From Alphaproteobacteria bacterium (lineage in GTDB: Bacteria; Pseudomonadota; Alphaproteobacteria; JAJFFI01): a DNA stretch of 64,000 bases. The translations under genes were made by a program, and so were the position numbers. Below, in pieces: positions 45,487 through 58,852 of the stretch. The stretch is from positions 1 through 64,000 of the forward strand of contig JASJBI010000003.1 in the NCBI GenBank assembly GCA_030066595.1, in the 5' to 3' direction. The notes under the pieces were generated by a model. That model made no database searches. It was not told the origin of the DNA and worked only from the letters and a program-made list of their open reading frames with translations. The first letter of the stretch is position 1; every line of letters starts with the position of its first letter.

Positions 45487-45684
45487 GCCGAAATCTACCG
45501 CTATCTGCGTGCATTGACCGAGGACGAGGCGCGCACCATTTTGATGGTCGATCAGAACGTAATCACCGGGATTAAGGTCGCCGACGACATCTACGTGCTC
45601 GAGCTGGGTGCCAATAAACTCGCAGGCAGCAAGGCGCAGTCTGATGCCCAATACCGGGAGCGCATCGCCGAGTGGCTGTTCCGC
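45487..45684 (+). pseudogene. Remnant of a livF-type ABC ATPase gene
   Basis: In frame with 45307, the translation reads AEIYRYLRALTEDEARTILM followed by VDQNVITGIKVADDIYVLEL, the C-terminal switch region (H-loop position replaced by Gln, as in LivF) of a branched-chain amino acid ABC ATPase. Walker A, signature and Walker B parts are absent upstream. It is a 3' fragment of about 60 codons whose ends are degraded. A complete livF lies at 58102, but this fragment is not a close copy of it. Confidence 0.6.
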
Positions 45685-45742
45685 CCACCGGGCCGCGTTG
45701 ATCTGCATCACGGCTGGACCTTAGGCGCGTCCCTAAGACAAC

Positions 45743-46528
45743 ATGGCCCACTCCGGTCTTCGCTCGTTGGGACGTCGCGGCGCCATGACATTCAGCTCCA
45801 AGGCCCAAGACCCCGTTGACAGGCCCCGCGTTACCCTGCGCGCCGAGGCTTTGACCAAGATCTACCGCACCGGCGAGGTCGAGGTGCAGGCGCTGCGCGG
45901 CGTCGACCTGGAGCTCTTCGAACGCGAGCTCGTGGTCCTGCTCGGCGCGTCTGGCAGCGGCAAGTCGACCCTGCTGAACATCCTGGGCGGATTGGACGTC
46001 CCCAGCTCGGGGCGGGTCTTTTTCGACGGCACGGACATCACCGCCTCGGAGGAGTCCGCGCTGACCCGTTTCCGCCGGGACCATGTGGGCTTCGTGTTCC
46101 AGTTCTACAACCTGATCCCCAGCCTGACCGCGCGCGAGAACGTGGCGCTCGTCACCGAGATCGCCGCGCATCCGATGGCGCCCGACGAAGCGCTGGAGAT
46201 GGTCGGCCTCGGCGAGCGGCTGGACCATTTTCCGGCGCAGCTCTCCGGCGGCGAGCAACAGCGGGTGGCGATCGCTCGCGCCATCGCCAAGCGCCCCAAC
46301 ATCCTGCTCTGCGACGAGCCGACCGGCGCGCTCGACAGTGCCACCGGGATCCTGGTGCTGGAGGCGCTGGAACAGGTCAACCGGGAGATCGGCACCACCA
46401 CCGCAGTGATCACCCACAACACGGTGATCGGCGACATGGCCGACCGGGTGGTTCGCCTCGCCGATGGCCGTATCGTCCAGATCACCGCCAATCCGCGCCG
46501 GCGGCCGGCGTGCGAACTGGCCTGGTAG
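45743..46528 (+). CDS. ABC transporter ATP-binding protein (MacB/LolD/DevA type)
   Basis: 261 residues. Walker [16 protein letters not shown]-loop [17 protein letters not shown], signature [14 protein letters not shown], Walker [13 protein letters not shown] and H-loop ITHN are all intact. ATG 45743 is the first start; M15 at 45785 is equally possible and would give a more usual N-terminus. It is followed 7 bp later by its permease and then a periplasmic adaptor, forming a tripartite exporter. Confidence 0.92.
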   Translation: MAHSGLRSLGRRGAMTFSSKAQDPVDRPRVTLRAEALTKIYRTGEVEVQALRGVDLELFERELVVLLGASGSGKSTLLNILGGLDVPSSGRVFFDGTDITASEESALTRFRRDHVGFVFQFYNLIPSLTARENVALVTEIAAHPMAPDEALEMVGLGERLDHFPAQLSGGEQQRVAIARAIAKRPNILLCDEPTGALDSATGILVLEALEQVNREIGTTTAVITHNTVIGDMADRVVRLADGRIVQITANPRRRPACELAW

Positions 46529-46535
46529 GCGGCCG

Positions 46536-48899
46536 ATGCGCGCGCTCAACCGCAAACTCCTGCGCGATCTCTGGCGCCTGCGCGGCCAGGTGCTGGCCAT
46601 CGCCATGGTGGTGGCCTCGGGCGTCGCCGTGCTGGTGATGTCGGTTTCCGCGATCGAGGCGCTCGAGGAGACGGCCCAGGCCTATTACGAGCGCTATCGG
46701 TTCGCCGACGTGTTTGCGGGCCTCAAGCGGGCGCCGCAGCGGCTGGCTCATCGCATCGAGGCCATTCCCGGCGTGCAGGCGGTCGAGACGCGGATCACCA
46801 AGCTCGCGATGCTCGATATCCCGGGCTTCGACGAGCCGGTCATCGGCCAACTCGTCTCGATCCCCGAGCGGGGCACGCCGGTGCTCAATCAGCTGGCGCT
46901 GCGCGAAGGGCGCTTCGTCGCCCCGGGGCGCGTCGACGAGGTGGTGCTGAGCGAGCCCTTCGCCGAGGAGCACGGTCTCAGGCCGGGCGATCACCTCAAA
47001 GCCATCATGAACGGCAACAAGCGGACGCTCGAGGTGGTCGGGATCGCGCTTTCGCCCGAGTTCGTCTACGCCATCGCGCCCGGCGCGCTGATGCCGGATG
47101 ACCTGCGTTTCGGGGTTCTGTGGATCGGACGGGAGGCGCTGGAGGCCGCCTACGACCTGGACGGCGCGTTCAACGACGTCTCGCTCTCGCTCCTGCGCGG
47201 GGCGCAGGTCGAGACCGTGATCGAACGGCTCGACCAGTTGTTGGACCGGTATGGCGGGATCGGCGCCATCGCGCGCGCCGATCAGGTCTCGAACTGGTTC
47301 CTGATGAACGAGATCGAACAGCTCAAGACCGCCGCCACGATCCTGCCGGTGATCTTTCTCGCCGTGGCCGCCTTTCTGACGAACATGGTGCTGGCCCGGC
47401 TCATCGCGGCCGAGCGCAGCGAGATCGGGCTGTTCAAGGCATTCGGCTACGGCAATGCCTGGATCGGCTGGCACTACGTGAAGATGGTCGTCGCCATGAC
47501 CGCGGTCGGCATCGTGATCGGTTGGGGTGTGGGCGCATTGTTCGGTCGCCTCAACACCGAGATCTACGCCGAATTCTATCGCTTTCCATTCCTCTACTAC
47601 CGGCCGGGCCCGGCCGCCTTCGCCATTGGGGCGGTGGTCAGCCTGGGGGCGTCGTTGGTCGGCACCATCGGAGCCGTGCGACAAGCGGCGACCCTCCCGC
47701 CGGCCGAGGCCATGCGACCGCCGGCGCCGCCCGTCTACGAACGGACCTGGCTCAGTGCCACATGGCTTGGACGCTGGCTCGACCAGCCGACCCGGATCAT
47801 CCTGCGCCAGATCTCGCGCTGGCCGGTGCGCTCGGCGCTGACCAGCACGGGGATCGCGCTGTCAGTCGGCGTGATGGTCATGGCCAACCAGTGGACGGAT
47901 TCCATCAACCACATCATTCAGGTGTACTTCTACGAGGCACAGCGCCACCACATGGCGGTCGGCCTGGTCGAAGCGCAGTCGAGCACGGCGGTTCACGAGT
48001 TCGAGCGCATGCCGGCCGTGCTGGCGGTCGAGCCGATGCGCATCGTCAGCGTCGATTTCAGCAAGGGAACACGCAAACACCGCGGATCGCTCGCGGGCAT
48101 GGTCCCGGTGACCCGGTTCAATCTGATCTACGACGTCAGCGGCCAGGTGATCCAGGTTCCGCCGGGCGGGCTGGTGCTGGGAACGAAGCTGGCCGAGAAG
48201 CTCGGGGTCGGTGTCGGCGACGAGGTTTTCGTCGAGATCTTGGAGGGGCGGCGCCCGGCTCGCCCCGTGCGGGTGGTTAGGCTCTTCGAGACCTATATCG
48301 GCATGCCGGCCTATATCGACATTCGCGTCCTCGAGGACCTGCTGCGCGAACGCCCAAGCGTCGAGTACGTAAACCTGCTGATCGACGAGGCGGCGGAGAA
48401 GGAGCTGTTCGCCAAGCTCAAGGATCTGCCCGAGGTCTCGGCTGTCATGCTGCGCCGCGCCGCCGTCGATACCTTCCGCAAGACCATGGCCGAGACGCTG
48501 CTGATTTACATTGGATTTTTCTCCGCGTTCGCTGTCGCGCTTGGCTTCGGCGTCGTCTACAACAGCGCGCGCATCGCCCTGTCCGAACGCGGCAGGGAGC
48601 TGGCGACGCTTCGTGTCCTGGGATTCAGCAGGATGGAGACCTCGTATATCCTTTTGGGAGAAGTCGGGCTCTTGGTCTGCGCCGGCCTGCCGCTCGGATG
48701 CCTGGCCGGAGGAGGGCTTGCGTGGATGATCACCACCGCGTTCGAGACCGAGCTCTATCGGATCCCGCTGGTCGTGGAGGCCTCGACTTATGGGACGGCC
48801 GTGCTGGTGGCCCTGGTCGCGACCGTGATTTCCGCCGCCCTGGTGCGACGCCGCCTCGACCGCCTCGACCTCATCGCCGTGCTGAAGACGCGGGAGTAG
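46536..48899 (+). CDS. ABC transporter permease (FtsX/MacB family)
   Basis: 787 residues with two FtsX-like units: a TM segment near residue 20, a periplasmic region, then TM clusters near 265-400, a second periplasmic region, and a final TM cluster near 650-780. ATG 46536 lies 7 bp after the ATPase stop. The doubled FtsX layout is seen in DevC/LolE-like and antimicrobial-peptide exporters. It probably extrudes a lipid, peptide or drug from the inner membrane with the adaptor that follows. Confidence 0.9.
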   Translation: MRALNRKLLRDLWRLRGQVLAIAMVVASGVAVLVMSVSAIEALEETAQAYYERYRFADVFAGLKRAPQRLAHRIEAIPGVQAVETRITKLAMLDIPGFDEPVIGQLVSIPERGTPVLNQLALREGRFVAPGRVDEVVLSEPFAEEHGLRPGDHLKAIMNGNKRTLEVVGIALSPEFVYAIAPGALMPDDLRFGVLWIGREALEAAYDLDGAFNDVSLSLLRGAQVETVIERLDQLLDRYGGIGAIARADQVSNWFLMNEIEQLKTAATILPVIFLAVAAFLTNMVLARLIAAERSEIGLFKAFGYGNAWIGWHYVKMVVAMTAVGIVIGWGVGALFGRLNTEIYAEFYRFPFLYYRPGPAAFAIGAVVSLGASLVGTIGAVRQAATLPPAEAMRPPAPPVYERTWLSATWLGRWLDQPTRIILRQISRWPVRSALTSTGIALSVGVMVMANQWTDSINHIIQVYFYEAQRHHMAVGLVEAQSSTAVHEFERMPAVLAVEPMRIVSVDFSKGTRKHRGSLAGMVPVTRFNLIYDVSGQVIQVPPGGLVLGTKLAEKLGVGVGDEVFVEILEGRRPARPVRVVRLFETYIGMPAYIDIRVLEDLLRERPSVEYVNLLIDEAAEKELFAKLKDLPEVSAVMLRRAAVDTFRKTMAETLLIYIGFFSAFAVALGFGVVYNSARIALSERGRELATLRVLGFSRMETSYILLGEVGLLVCAGLPLGCLAGGGLAWMITTAFETELYRIPLVVEASTYGTAVLVALVATVISAALVRRRLDRLDLIAVLKTRE

Positions 48900-48906
48900 G
48901 CAGACC

Positions 48907-50118
48907 ATGAACGCAGCGGGGCGGCGATGGATCATCTGGGGCGTGCTCGGCGCGGCGCTGGTCGCGGGCCTGGTCTACGCCTTCCGGCCCCAGCCGATCC
49001 CGGTCGAGCTTGCGGCCGTGGCGCGCGGACCTTTGGTAGTCACGGTCGACGAGGAAGGCGAGACGCGGGTCCGCGACGTCTTCATACTGTCCGCGCCGAT
49101 CGACGGTTTCGCCCAGCGCATCGACGCCGATGTCGGGGACCCGGTCAAGGCCGGTACGACGGTGATCGCCCAGATCGAGCCCGAGGATCCCGGATTTCTC
49201 GATATCCGCACCGAGACCGAGGCGCGCGCGGCCATCAGCGCCGCCGAAGCGGCCCGCGAGCTTGCCGTGGCCGAGCTCAAGGAGGTCGAGGCCGAGCTCG
49301 ACTTTGCCCGCTCCGAACTCAAGCGGGCGCGGGCGCTGGTGGCCAAGAAACACATCTCGGAAAGCGCGCTCGACGACGCGCGCCGTCTGTTTCGGTTGAG
49401 AAGCGCCGAGCTGGAAACGGCCAAGGCCGGCCTGCGCATGCGCGAGTTCGAGCTTGAACGTGCGCGCTCGAAGCTCGTGTCCCCGGTCGAGACCTTTCGG
49501 CGGCGCGAGGCGTGCGGCGACTGCATTCCGATCCACGCGCCGATCGACGGCACGATCCTGAAGGTCCACCACGAGAGCGAAGGCGTCGTGCGCGCCGGCG
49601 ACCCGCTGGTCGACATCGGTGATCCGGCGGATCTCGAAATCGTCGTGGATTTCTTGTCTTCCGATGCGGTCAAGGTCGCCGCGGACCAGCGGGTCATCAT
49701 CGAGGAGTGGGGCGGCCTAAATCCCCTGGAGGGTCGCGTGCGCCGCGTCGAGCCCTACGGCTTCACCAAGATCTCGGCGCTCGGCATCGAGGAACAGCGC
49801 GTCAACGTGATCATCGACTTCACCAGTCCGCGCGCCGATTGGGAGCGGCTCGGGCACGGCTATCAGGTCGAGGTCAAGGTCGTCCTGTGGGAGGGTACGG
49901 ACGTCCAGAAGCTGCCGGTGACGGCGCTGTTCCGCAATGGCGGCGACTGGGCCGTCTTCGTCGAGCAGGAAGGCGAGGCCAGGCTGCGCCCGGTGAAGAT
50001 CGGCCGGCGCACCAGTCTCGAGGCCGAGATCCTGGAGGGCGTCGACGTCGGGGACCGGGTGGTCGACTCGCCCAACGACCGCGTCGTCGACGGCGTCGGC
50101 ATTCGGCCGCGCACATGA
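48907..50118 (+). CDS. Periplasmic adaptor subunit (HlyD/MacA/DevB type)
   Basis: 403 residues. An N-terminal membrane anchor (IIWGVLGAALVAGLVYAF) is followed by a lipoyl-type barrel sandwich, a long coiled coil (residues about 95-195, EARAAISAAEAARELAVAEL and on) and a C-terminal beta-barrel domain. It starts 7 bp after the permease stop. It connects the ABC pair to an outer-membrane channel such as TolC, which is not encoded nearby. Confidence 0.9.
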   Translation: MNAAGRRWIIWGVLGAALVAGLVYAFRPQPIPVELAAVARGPLVVTVDEEGETRVRDVFILSAPIDGFAQRIDADVGDPVKAGTTVIAQIEPEDPGFLDIRTETEARAAISAAEAARELAVAELKEVEAELDFARSELKRARALVAKKHISESALDDARRLFRLRSAELETAKAGLRMREFELERARSKLVSPVETFRRREACGDCIPIHAPIDGTILKVHHESEGVVRAGDPLVDIGDPADLEIVVDFLSSDAVKVAADQRVIIEEWGGLNPLEGRVRRVEPYGFTKISALGIEEQRVNVIIDFTSPRADWERLGHGYQVEVKVVLWEGTDVQKLPVTALFRNGGDWAVFVEQEGEARLRPVKIGRRTSLEAEILEGVDVGDRVVDSPNDRVVDGVGIRPRT

Positions 50119-50162
50119 AGTTCCGCCAGCCTGCTGAGAAGCAATCCGAACTCACGCTCCCA

Positions 50163-50230
50163 CTTTCGACAGGCTCAGCGTGAGGGTCAGCATTTCCAGG
50201 AATTCGACCTCATCCTGAGCTTGTCGAAGG
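50163..50230. repeat. REP-like inverted repeat pair
   Basis: TTTCGACAGGCTCAGCGTGA (50164-50183) and the inverted copy CCTCATCCTGAGCTTGTCGA (50208-50227) can fold into a long hairpin. The unit resembles a TTCGACAAGCTCAGGATGAG-type element I recall as dispersed between genes in many proteobacteria. It lies after the efflux operon and before the convergent helicase stop, so it may also end transcription. Confidence 0.7.
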
Positions 50231-50269
50231 GTGAGGTCGAACGAGCGTTCGAGGTTTCTTCAGCACCCT

Positions 50270-50301
50270 GTCTGCCGAAGCCGCAGTCTGCCGAAGCCGC
50301 A
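50270..50301. repeat. Short direct repeat
   Basis: GTCTGCCGAAGCCGCA occurs twice in tandem (50270-50285 and 50286-50301), directly before the stop codon region of the PHP-UvrD gene. Confidence 0.7.
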
Positions 50302-50303
50302 CC

Positions 50304-53447
<3,144 letters not shown>

Positions 53448-53590
53448 GGCGTTCCCCCCGTTGTCCTGCGACCGCCTGCGTGATGCTAGGGGAACTATAT
53501 CTTGTGTATCTGCGCCCGATCAACCCATGATTTTGTGTCTCGTACTCGGATCGCGCGACCGCGCCGCATCGCGGCCGCAGCGCCGCATCC

Positions 53591-53992
53591 TCATGACTCG
53601 GCTTTTTTGGCGATCTCCCGGATCAACCTGTCGTGAGCCGCCGGGTCGGCCTCCTTGAGCGAGTCCAAAGCGTCACGTGCGTGCCGCTCCGCCTCCCCGC
53701 GATAGTCCCGCTTGAGTGTGTCGATGCGCTCGCGAAGCGCTTGGACCTCCTCAAACGCCTTCACGTCGGTTCGACCGTCTTTTCGGATCAGCGCGTCCAG
53801 GGCGTCGAGGATCGCGCCGAGCTGTTGCCCGTAGCCCGCGCCGCGCGCCAGGATCTGCCGTTCGAGCCGCCGGTTGCCGACATAGTCCCCGGAAAAGGGC
53901 AGGTCCCAATAGGTGTGCGGCTCGATGTCCTGGCTGACGTCGCCGCTCCAGGGGTATCGCGTGATGAGATTGAGCCATAGCCAAGGGAACAT
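53591..53992 (-). CDS. Conserved small protein of unknown function
   Basis: 133 residues from ATG 53992, chosen because AGAGGAG lies just upstream, while the frame is open further. It begins MFPWLWLNLITRYPWSGDVSQ and ends in a charged helical region (VQALRERIDTLKRDYRGEAE). There is no signal peptide, but the aromatic N-terminus could associate with membranes. I do not recognise a family with a known role. It stands between the helicase and the divergent Liv operon. Confidence 0.72.
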   Translation of the reverse strand: MFPWLWLNLITRYPWSGDVSQDIEPHTYWDLPFSGDYVGNRRLERQILARGAGYGQQLGAILDALDALIRKDGRTDVKAFEEVQALRERIDTLKRDYRGEAERHARDALDSLKEADPAAHDRLIREIAKKAES

Positions 53993-54208
53993 GGTCTCCT
54001 CTCTTGTCTTGTTGATTTGCGTGAACCTGCCGAGACGGTAGCGGGCAACGGGGGCGCCGTCATGACTGTCCGAGCGCATCCCCGCCGGCTGCGTCCTGTC
54101 CGCGCGCCCTATAACCATTTGCGCTGGTCAGTGCGCGCACTAGAATGCCTGCAAACTCGGGATCACCCGAGACAATGCAGCGATGACGATCAAGAGGGAG
54201 GAGGCGTC

Positions 54209-55465
54209 ATGTCGCGAAAATCCCGTTTGTCCGTGTCCAGGCCGATCACTCGGCGCAGCTTTTCGGCCGGCGCCGCGGCGCTCGCCGCGCTCGCCGCGGG
54301 CGGCTCTCCGCTTCGCCGGGCACTTGCGGCCAAGCCCGTGAAGCTCGGCTGTCTCGCGCCGCTCTCCGGTTTCTTCGCCCGCGAGGGTCAGGCTTGCAAG
54401 CGCGGCTTCGATCTGGCGCCGGCCATCCTGGCCGACATGGGCATGCCCATCGAGATCATGATGGGCGACACCGAATCCAACCCGGACCGGGCCCGCACTG
54501 CGGCCGAGAAGCTGGTCAACGAAGGCGCGGAGGTGCTGATCGGCACTTTTGTTTCGGGCGAGACCACGGCGGTGGCCCAGGTGGCCGAGCAGCGCGGCGT
54601 TCCGCATGTCATCAACATCGCGGCCGCGCCCAAGATCACCGAGCAGGGCTACAAGTTCGTGTTCCGCAACTTCACCACCGGTCCGATGCTGGTCATCAAC
54701 GGCTTCGGGCTGATGAAGGACCTGTTCAAGGCCACCGGCAGCACGCCCAAGACGGCCGTATTCATGCATGTCAACGACACCTTCGGCAAGGCCATGGGCG
54801 GCGGCGTCAAGGCCCTGTTCCCGAAGATGAACATGCCGTTCGAGATCTCGACCACCATTCCCTACGACCCCAAGGCCAAGGACCTCTCGGTCGAGGTGGC
54901 CAAGGCCAAGGCGACCGGCGCGGACATCCTGATGCCGGTCTCGCACGGGGCCGACGCCATCAAGCTGATCCGCGAGATGGTCAAGCAACGTTGGGAGCCC
55001 ATGGGCATCATGACCCCGGGCAGCCCCGGCACCTACGAGGCGCAGTTCTACAAGACGCTGGGCAAGTATTCCGAGTTCGTGATCGCCAACGTGCCGTGGA
55101 TCGATCCCAAGACGGATATGTCCAAGACGCTGTTGGCCGCATTTGCCAAAGAGTTCCCGAAGGAATCGCCCGAGCTCAACGTCGGCTTCAGCTTCGAGGC
55201 CTGCCTGATCGCGGCCGATGCCTACAAGCGCGCGGGCTCGGGCGACCCCAAGGCGCTGGCGGACGCGCTGCGCGCGACCAACATCACCGAGCACGTCATG
55301 ATCGGCGGCCCGATCCAGTTCAACGAGAAAGGCCAGAACGTCAACATCAAGTCGGCGGCGCTGCAAAACCTGGACCGCAAGCCGACGGTGGTGTTGCCCG
55401 AAGCGTCTGCGGAAGCCAAGCCCGTCTTTCCGATGCCCGGCTGGACCGACTCGCGCCGCGCCTAG
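54209..55465 (+). CDS. ABC transporter substrate-binding protein (Liv type)
   Basis: 418 residues of the periplasmic leucine-binding family. A twin-arginine signal (TRRSFSAGAAALAALAAGG) is followed by the mature start KPVKLGCLAPLSGFFAREGQ. The Venus-flytrap core shows GTFVSGETTAVAQVAEQRGV. ATG 54209 has GGGAGGAGG upstream. It heads an operon with two permeases, two ATPases, feruloyl-CoA synthetase and a thiolase, so the ligand is probably an aromatic acid such as a hydroxycinnamate rather than an amino acid. Confidence 0.9.
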   Translation: MSRKSRLSVSRPITRRSFSAGAAALAALAAGGSPLRRALAAKPVKLGCLAPLSGFFAREGQACKRGFDLAPAILADMGMPIEIMMGDTESNPDRARTAAEKLVNEGAEVLIGTFVSGETTAVAQVAEQRGVPHVINIAAAPKITEQGYKFVFRNFTTGPMLVINGFGLMKDLFKATGSTPKTAVFMHVNDTFGKAMGGGVKALFPKMNMPFEISTTIPYDPKAKDLSVEVAKAKATGADILMPVSHGADAIKLIREMVKQRWEPMGIMTPGSPGTYEAQFYKTLGKYSEFVIANVPWIDPKTDMSKTLLAAFAKEFPKESPELNVGFSFEACLIAADAYKRAGSGDPKALADALRATNITEHVMIGGPIQFNEKGQNVNIKSAALQNLDRKPTVVLPEASAEAKPVFPMPGWTDSRRA

Positions 55466-55492
55466 AGCATGCTCTAAGCCGGCCGCCGCTGC

Positions 55493-56362
55493 ATGACCTG
55501 GGACACCGTCGCAAGCATCCTGATCGGCGGTGCGCTCACTGGGCTGGTCTACAGCCTGATGGCGCTCGGCCTGTCGGTGATCTTCGGCGTGATACGGGTG
55601 GTGAACTTCGCCCATGGCGAGATGATGACGCTGGCCATGTTCGCGGGCGTGTTTCTGTTCACAGGCGGCGGGCTGGACCCGATCCTGTCGTTGCCGATCG
55701 TGGCCGGCACCCTGTTCATTCTGGGCTACGCGCTGCAGCGGCGGCTGGTCGAGCCGTTCATCGCCCGGCCCGAGCACGAACAGTTCATTCTGCTGCTCGC
55801 GGTGGCGATCCTGCTGGTCAACGGCCTGCTGCTCGCTTTCGGGCCGGACGCCCGCAGCGTCACGGTGGACTACGCCTTCGACTCCTTCGAGCTGGGGCCG
55901 ATCTTCATCGACAAGGTGAAAGCCTATGCGGCCGGCGTCGGGGTGCTGGTGGCCGCGGGCCTGCTCATGTTCTTCCGCTACACCCGGACCGGCAAGGCGA
56001 TCCGCGCCTGCAGCGACAACCTGATGGGGGCGCAGGTGGTGGGGCTCAACATCCGCCGGCTGTACGCGCTCACCTTCGGGCTTGGCGTCGCCTGCGTCGG
56101 TGCGGCGGGCTGCCTGCTCTCGCTGTTGGTCGACGTCACGCCCATGCTGGGGCCGGAGCTGACGCTGCTGGCCTTCGTCATCGTCATCATCGGCGGGCTC
56201 GGCAGCATGATGGGGGCGCTGTTGGGTGGGATCGTGGTCGGCTTGTCCGAGGCGCTCGCCGGATTGCTGATCGTGCCGTCGATGAAGAGCATGTTCAGCT
56301 TCGGCCTGTTGATCCTGATCCTGGCCTTCCGGCCGCAGGGTCTCTTCGGCAAACGCACGTGA
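55493..56362 (+). CDS. livH: Liv-type ABC permease LivH
   Basis: 289 residues with about eight hydrophobic segments. The family-typical GALTGLVYSLMALGLSVIFGV is at the N-terminus and VVNFAHGEMM follows. GLNIRRLYALTFGLGVACVG and GGLGSMMGALLGGIVVGL are also typical. The stop overlaps the GTG start of the second permease (GTGA). Part of the aromatic-acid uptake operon. Confidence 0.92.
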   Translation: MTWDTVASILIGGALTGLVYSLMALGLSVIFGVIRVVNFAHGEMMTLAMFAGVFLFTGGGLDPILSLPIVAGTLFILGYALQRRLVEPFIARPEHEQFILLLAVAILLVNGLLLAFGPDARSVTVDYAFDSFELGPIFIDKVKAYAAGVGVLVAAGLLMFFRYTRTGKAIRACSDNLMGAQVVGLNIRRLYALTFGLGVACVGAAGCLLSLLVDVTPMLGPELTLLAFVIVIIGGLGSMMGALLGGIVVGLSEALAGLLIVPSMKSMFSFGLLILILAFRPQGLFGKRT

Positions 56363-57372
56363 GGGGGGTGGGCGCAGTCCTGCGTGGCGCGCCGCGGGCC
56401 GCGACCGGACTCGCGGTGCTCGGCGCGGCGCTGCTCGTCGCGCCCCTGTTGGTCGACGACTATCTGCTCTCGGTCATCTTGATCACGCTCTACTTCGCCT
56501 TCGTCGGTCAGGCCTGGAATCTGATGATGGGCTATGCCGGCCAGCTCTCGCTCGGCCACGCGCTCTATGTCGGCCTCGGGGGCTACGCGGCGGCGGCCTT
56601 CTTCGTCCATTTCGGGCTCACGCCCTGGGCCGGCATGGTGATCGGCATCCTCGTAGCCGCGGCGTTCGCGGCCGGCATCGGGCTCTTGGCGTTCCGCTTC
56701 GGCATCGGTGGCGTCTATTTCGCGCTCTTGACCATCGCGGTGGCCGAGTTCACCCGCATCCTGTTCGAGCATTTCGAGTGGGTCGGCGCCACCGGCGGCT
56801 TCTTTCTGCCGGTCGAGAACCGCGAGATCAACGACCTGCTCATGCTGCGCGGCAGCCCGGCGATGTTCTACTACGTCATCCTGGCCATGACCGTGGGCCT
56901 GTTCCTGGCCAACGTGGCGCTGATCCGCTCGCGCATGGGCTACTACTGGATGGCCATCCGCGAGGACCAGGACGCGGCCCAGGCGCTCGGCATCAACACA
57001 TTCCGCTACAAGATGATGGCGGTGGTGCTGTCCGCCTCCCTGACCGCGCTGGGCGGCGTCTTCCTCGCCTTCTACAACAACAATCTGTTTCCGATCGACG
57101 CCTTCGGCATTCACCGCTCGATCGAGATCATTCTGGCGCCGATCATCGGCGGCCTGGGCACGCTGTTCGGACCGATCCTGGGCGCCTTCATCCTGACGCC
57201 GCTGGGTGAGGTGCTGACCTGGGCGCTGGACCAGCTCGGCGTGCAGATGGCCGGCGTCAAGCATCTGTTCTATGGCTTGGTTCTGTTGGTGATCATCCGC
57301 TCTCTGCCCGGCGGTGTCTGGCCCTGGTTCGCCCGCCGGCTCGGCATCGAGGGACCGGAGGCCCGGCCGTGA
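56359..57372 (+). CDS. livM: Liv-type ABC permease LivM
   Basis: 337 residues from GTG 56359, which overlaps the LivH stop; a GTG at 56368 is also possible. Family signatures are NLMMGYAGQLSLGHALYVGL, AIREDQDAAQALGINTFRYK and GGLGTLFGPILGAFIL. The end GTGA overlaps the LivG start. Inner-membrane pore partner of LivH. Confidence 0.9.
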   Translation: MRGVGAVLRGAPRAATGLAVLGAALLVAPLLVDDYLLSVILITLYFAFVGQAWNLMMGYAGQLSLGHALYVGLGGYAAAAFFVHFGLTPWAGMVIGILVAAAFAAGIGLLAFRFGIGGVYFALLTIAVAEFTRILFEHFEWVGATGGFFLPVENREINDLLMLRGSPAMFYYVILAMTVGLFLANVALIRSRMGYYWMAIREDQDAAQALGINTFRYKMMAVVLSASLTALGGVFLAFYNNNLFPIDAFGIHRSIEIILAPIIGGLGTLFGPILGAFILTPLGEVLTWALDQLGVQMAGVKHLFYGLVLLVIIRSLPGGVWPWFARRLGIEGPEARP

Positions 57373-58100
57373 CCGACGCTCCGCTGCTGGACGTGCGACT
57401 GATCTCCAAGTCCTTCCGGGGTTTGCGCGCCGTGAGCCAGGTCTCCCTGGCGGTCCGGCCCGGCGAGATCGTCGGCCTGATCGGTCCGAACGGGGCCGGC
57501 AAGACCACCACCTTCAATATGATTGCGGGCGTGTTCCCGCCGGACGAGGGCGAGATCCGCTTCGACGGCGCGGACATCACCGGCCTGCGCGCCGACCAGG
57601 TGTGCCATGCCGGCATCGGCCGGACCTTTCAGCTGGTCAAGCCCTTCTACGGCCTTTCGGTCGAGGACAACGTGCTGATCGGCGCGCTGCGCGCGACCCG
57701 GGACGTGGATGCGGCCCGGGCCGCCGCGGTCGATCTGCTGGACCGGTTCGGGCTGGCCGACCGGCGTCACCAGGCGGCCGGCGCGTTGACGCTGCCCGAC
57801 CGCAAACGGCTCGAGGTCGCCCGCGCCATGGCGACCCGCCCGCGGCTCTTGCTGCTCGACGAGGTCATGGCGGGCCTGCGCCCCGGCGAGACCGACGAGA
57901 TGGTGCAGGTCTTCCAAACCCTCAACCGGGAGACCGGGCTCACCATCCTGATGATCGAGCATGTCATGCGCGCGGTCATGGCGCTGTCGCAGCACATCGT
58001 GGTGCTGAACTACGGCGAGAGGATCGCCGAGGGCGAGCCGGAACAGGTGGTGCGGGACCCCAAGGTGCTGGAAAGCTATCTCGGCGAGGAGGCGGTCTAG
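57369..58100 (+). CDS. livG: Liv-type ABC ATPase LivG
   Basis: 243 residues. Walker A GPNGAGKTTTFNMIAG, Walker B LLLLDEVMAGL and H-loop IEHVM are present. The signature is the LTLPDRKRLEVARA variant found in many LivG proteins. The start is GTG overlapping the LivM stop. Ends 1 bp before livF. Confidence 0.93.
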   Translation: MTDAPLLDVRLISKSFRGLRAVSQVSLAVRPGEIVGLIGPNGAGKTTTFNMIAGVFPPDEGEIRFDGADITGLRADQVCHAGIGRTFQLVKPFYGLSVEDNVLIGALRATRDVDAARAAAVDLLDRFGLADRRHQAAGALTLPDRKRLEVARAMATRPRLLLLDEVMAGLRPGETDEMVQVFQTLNRETGLTILMIEHVMRAVMALSQHIVVLNYGERIAEGEPEQVVRDPKVLESYLGEEAV

Positions 58101-58101
58101 C

Positions 58102-58806
<705 letters not shown>

Positions 58807-58852
58807 GCCGCTGCGCGATGTAGAACGGGGACAGGCGAGGGGAGGACCGTCC

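Noticed and set aside
45205-45711. 168-residue minus-strand frame near gloB
   Set aside because: It is antisense to the livF remnant and carries no recognisable motif.
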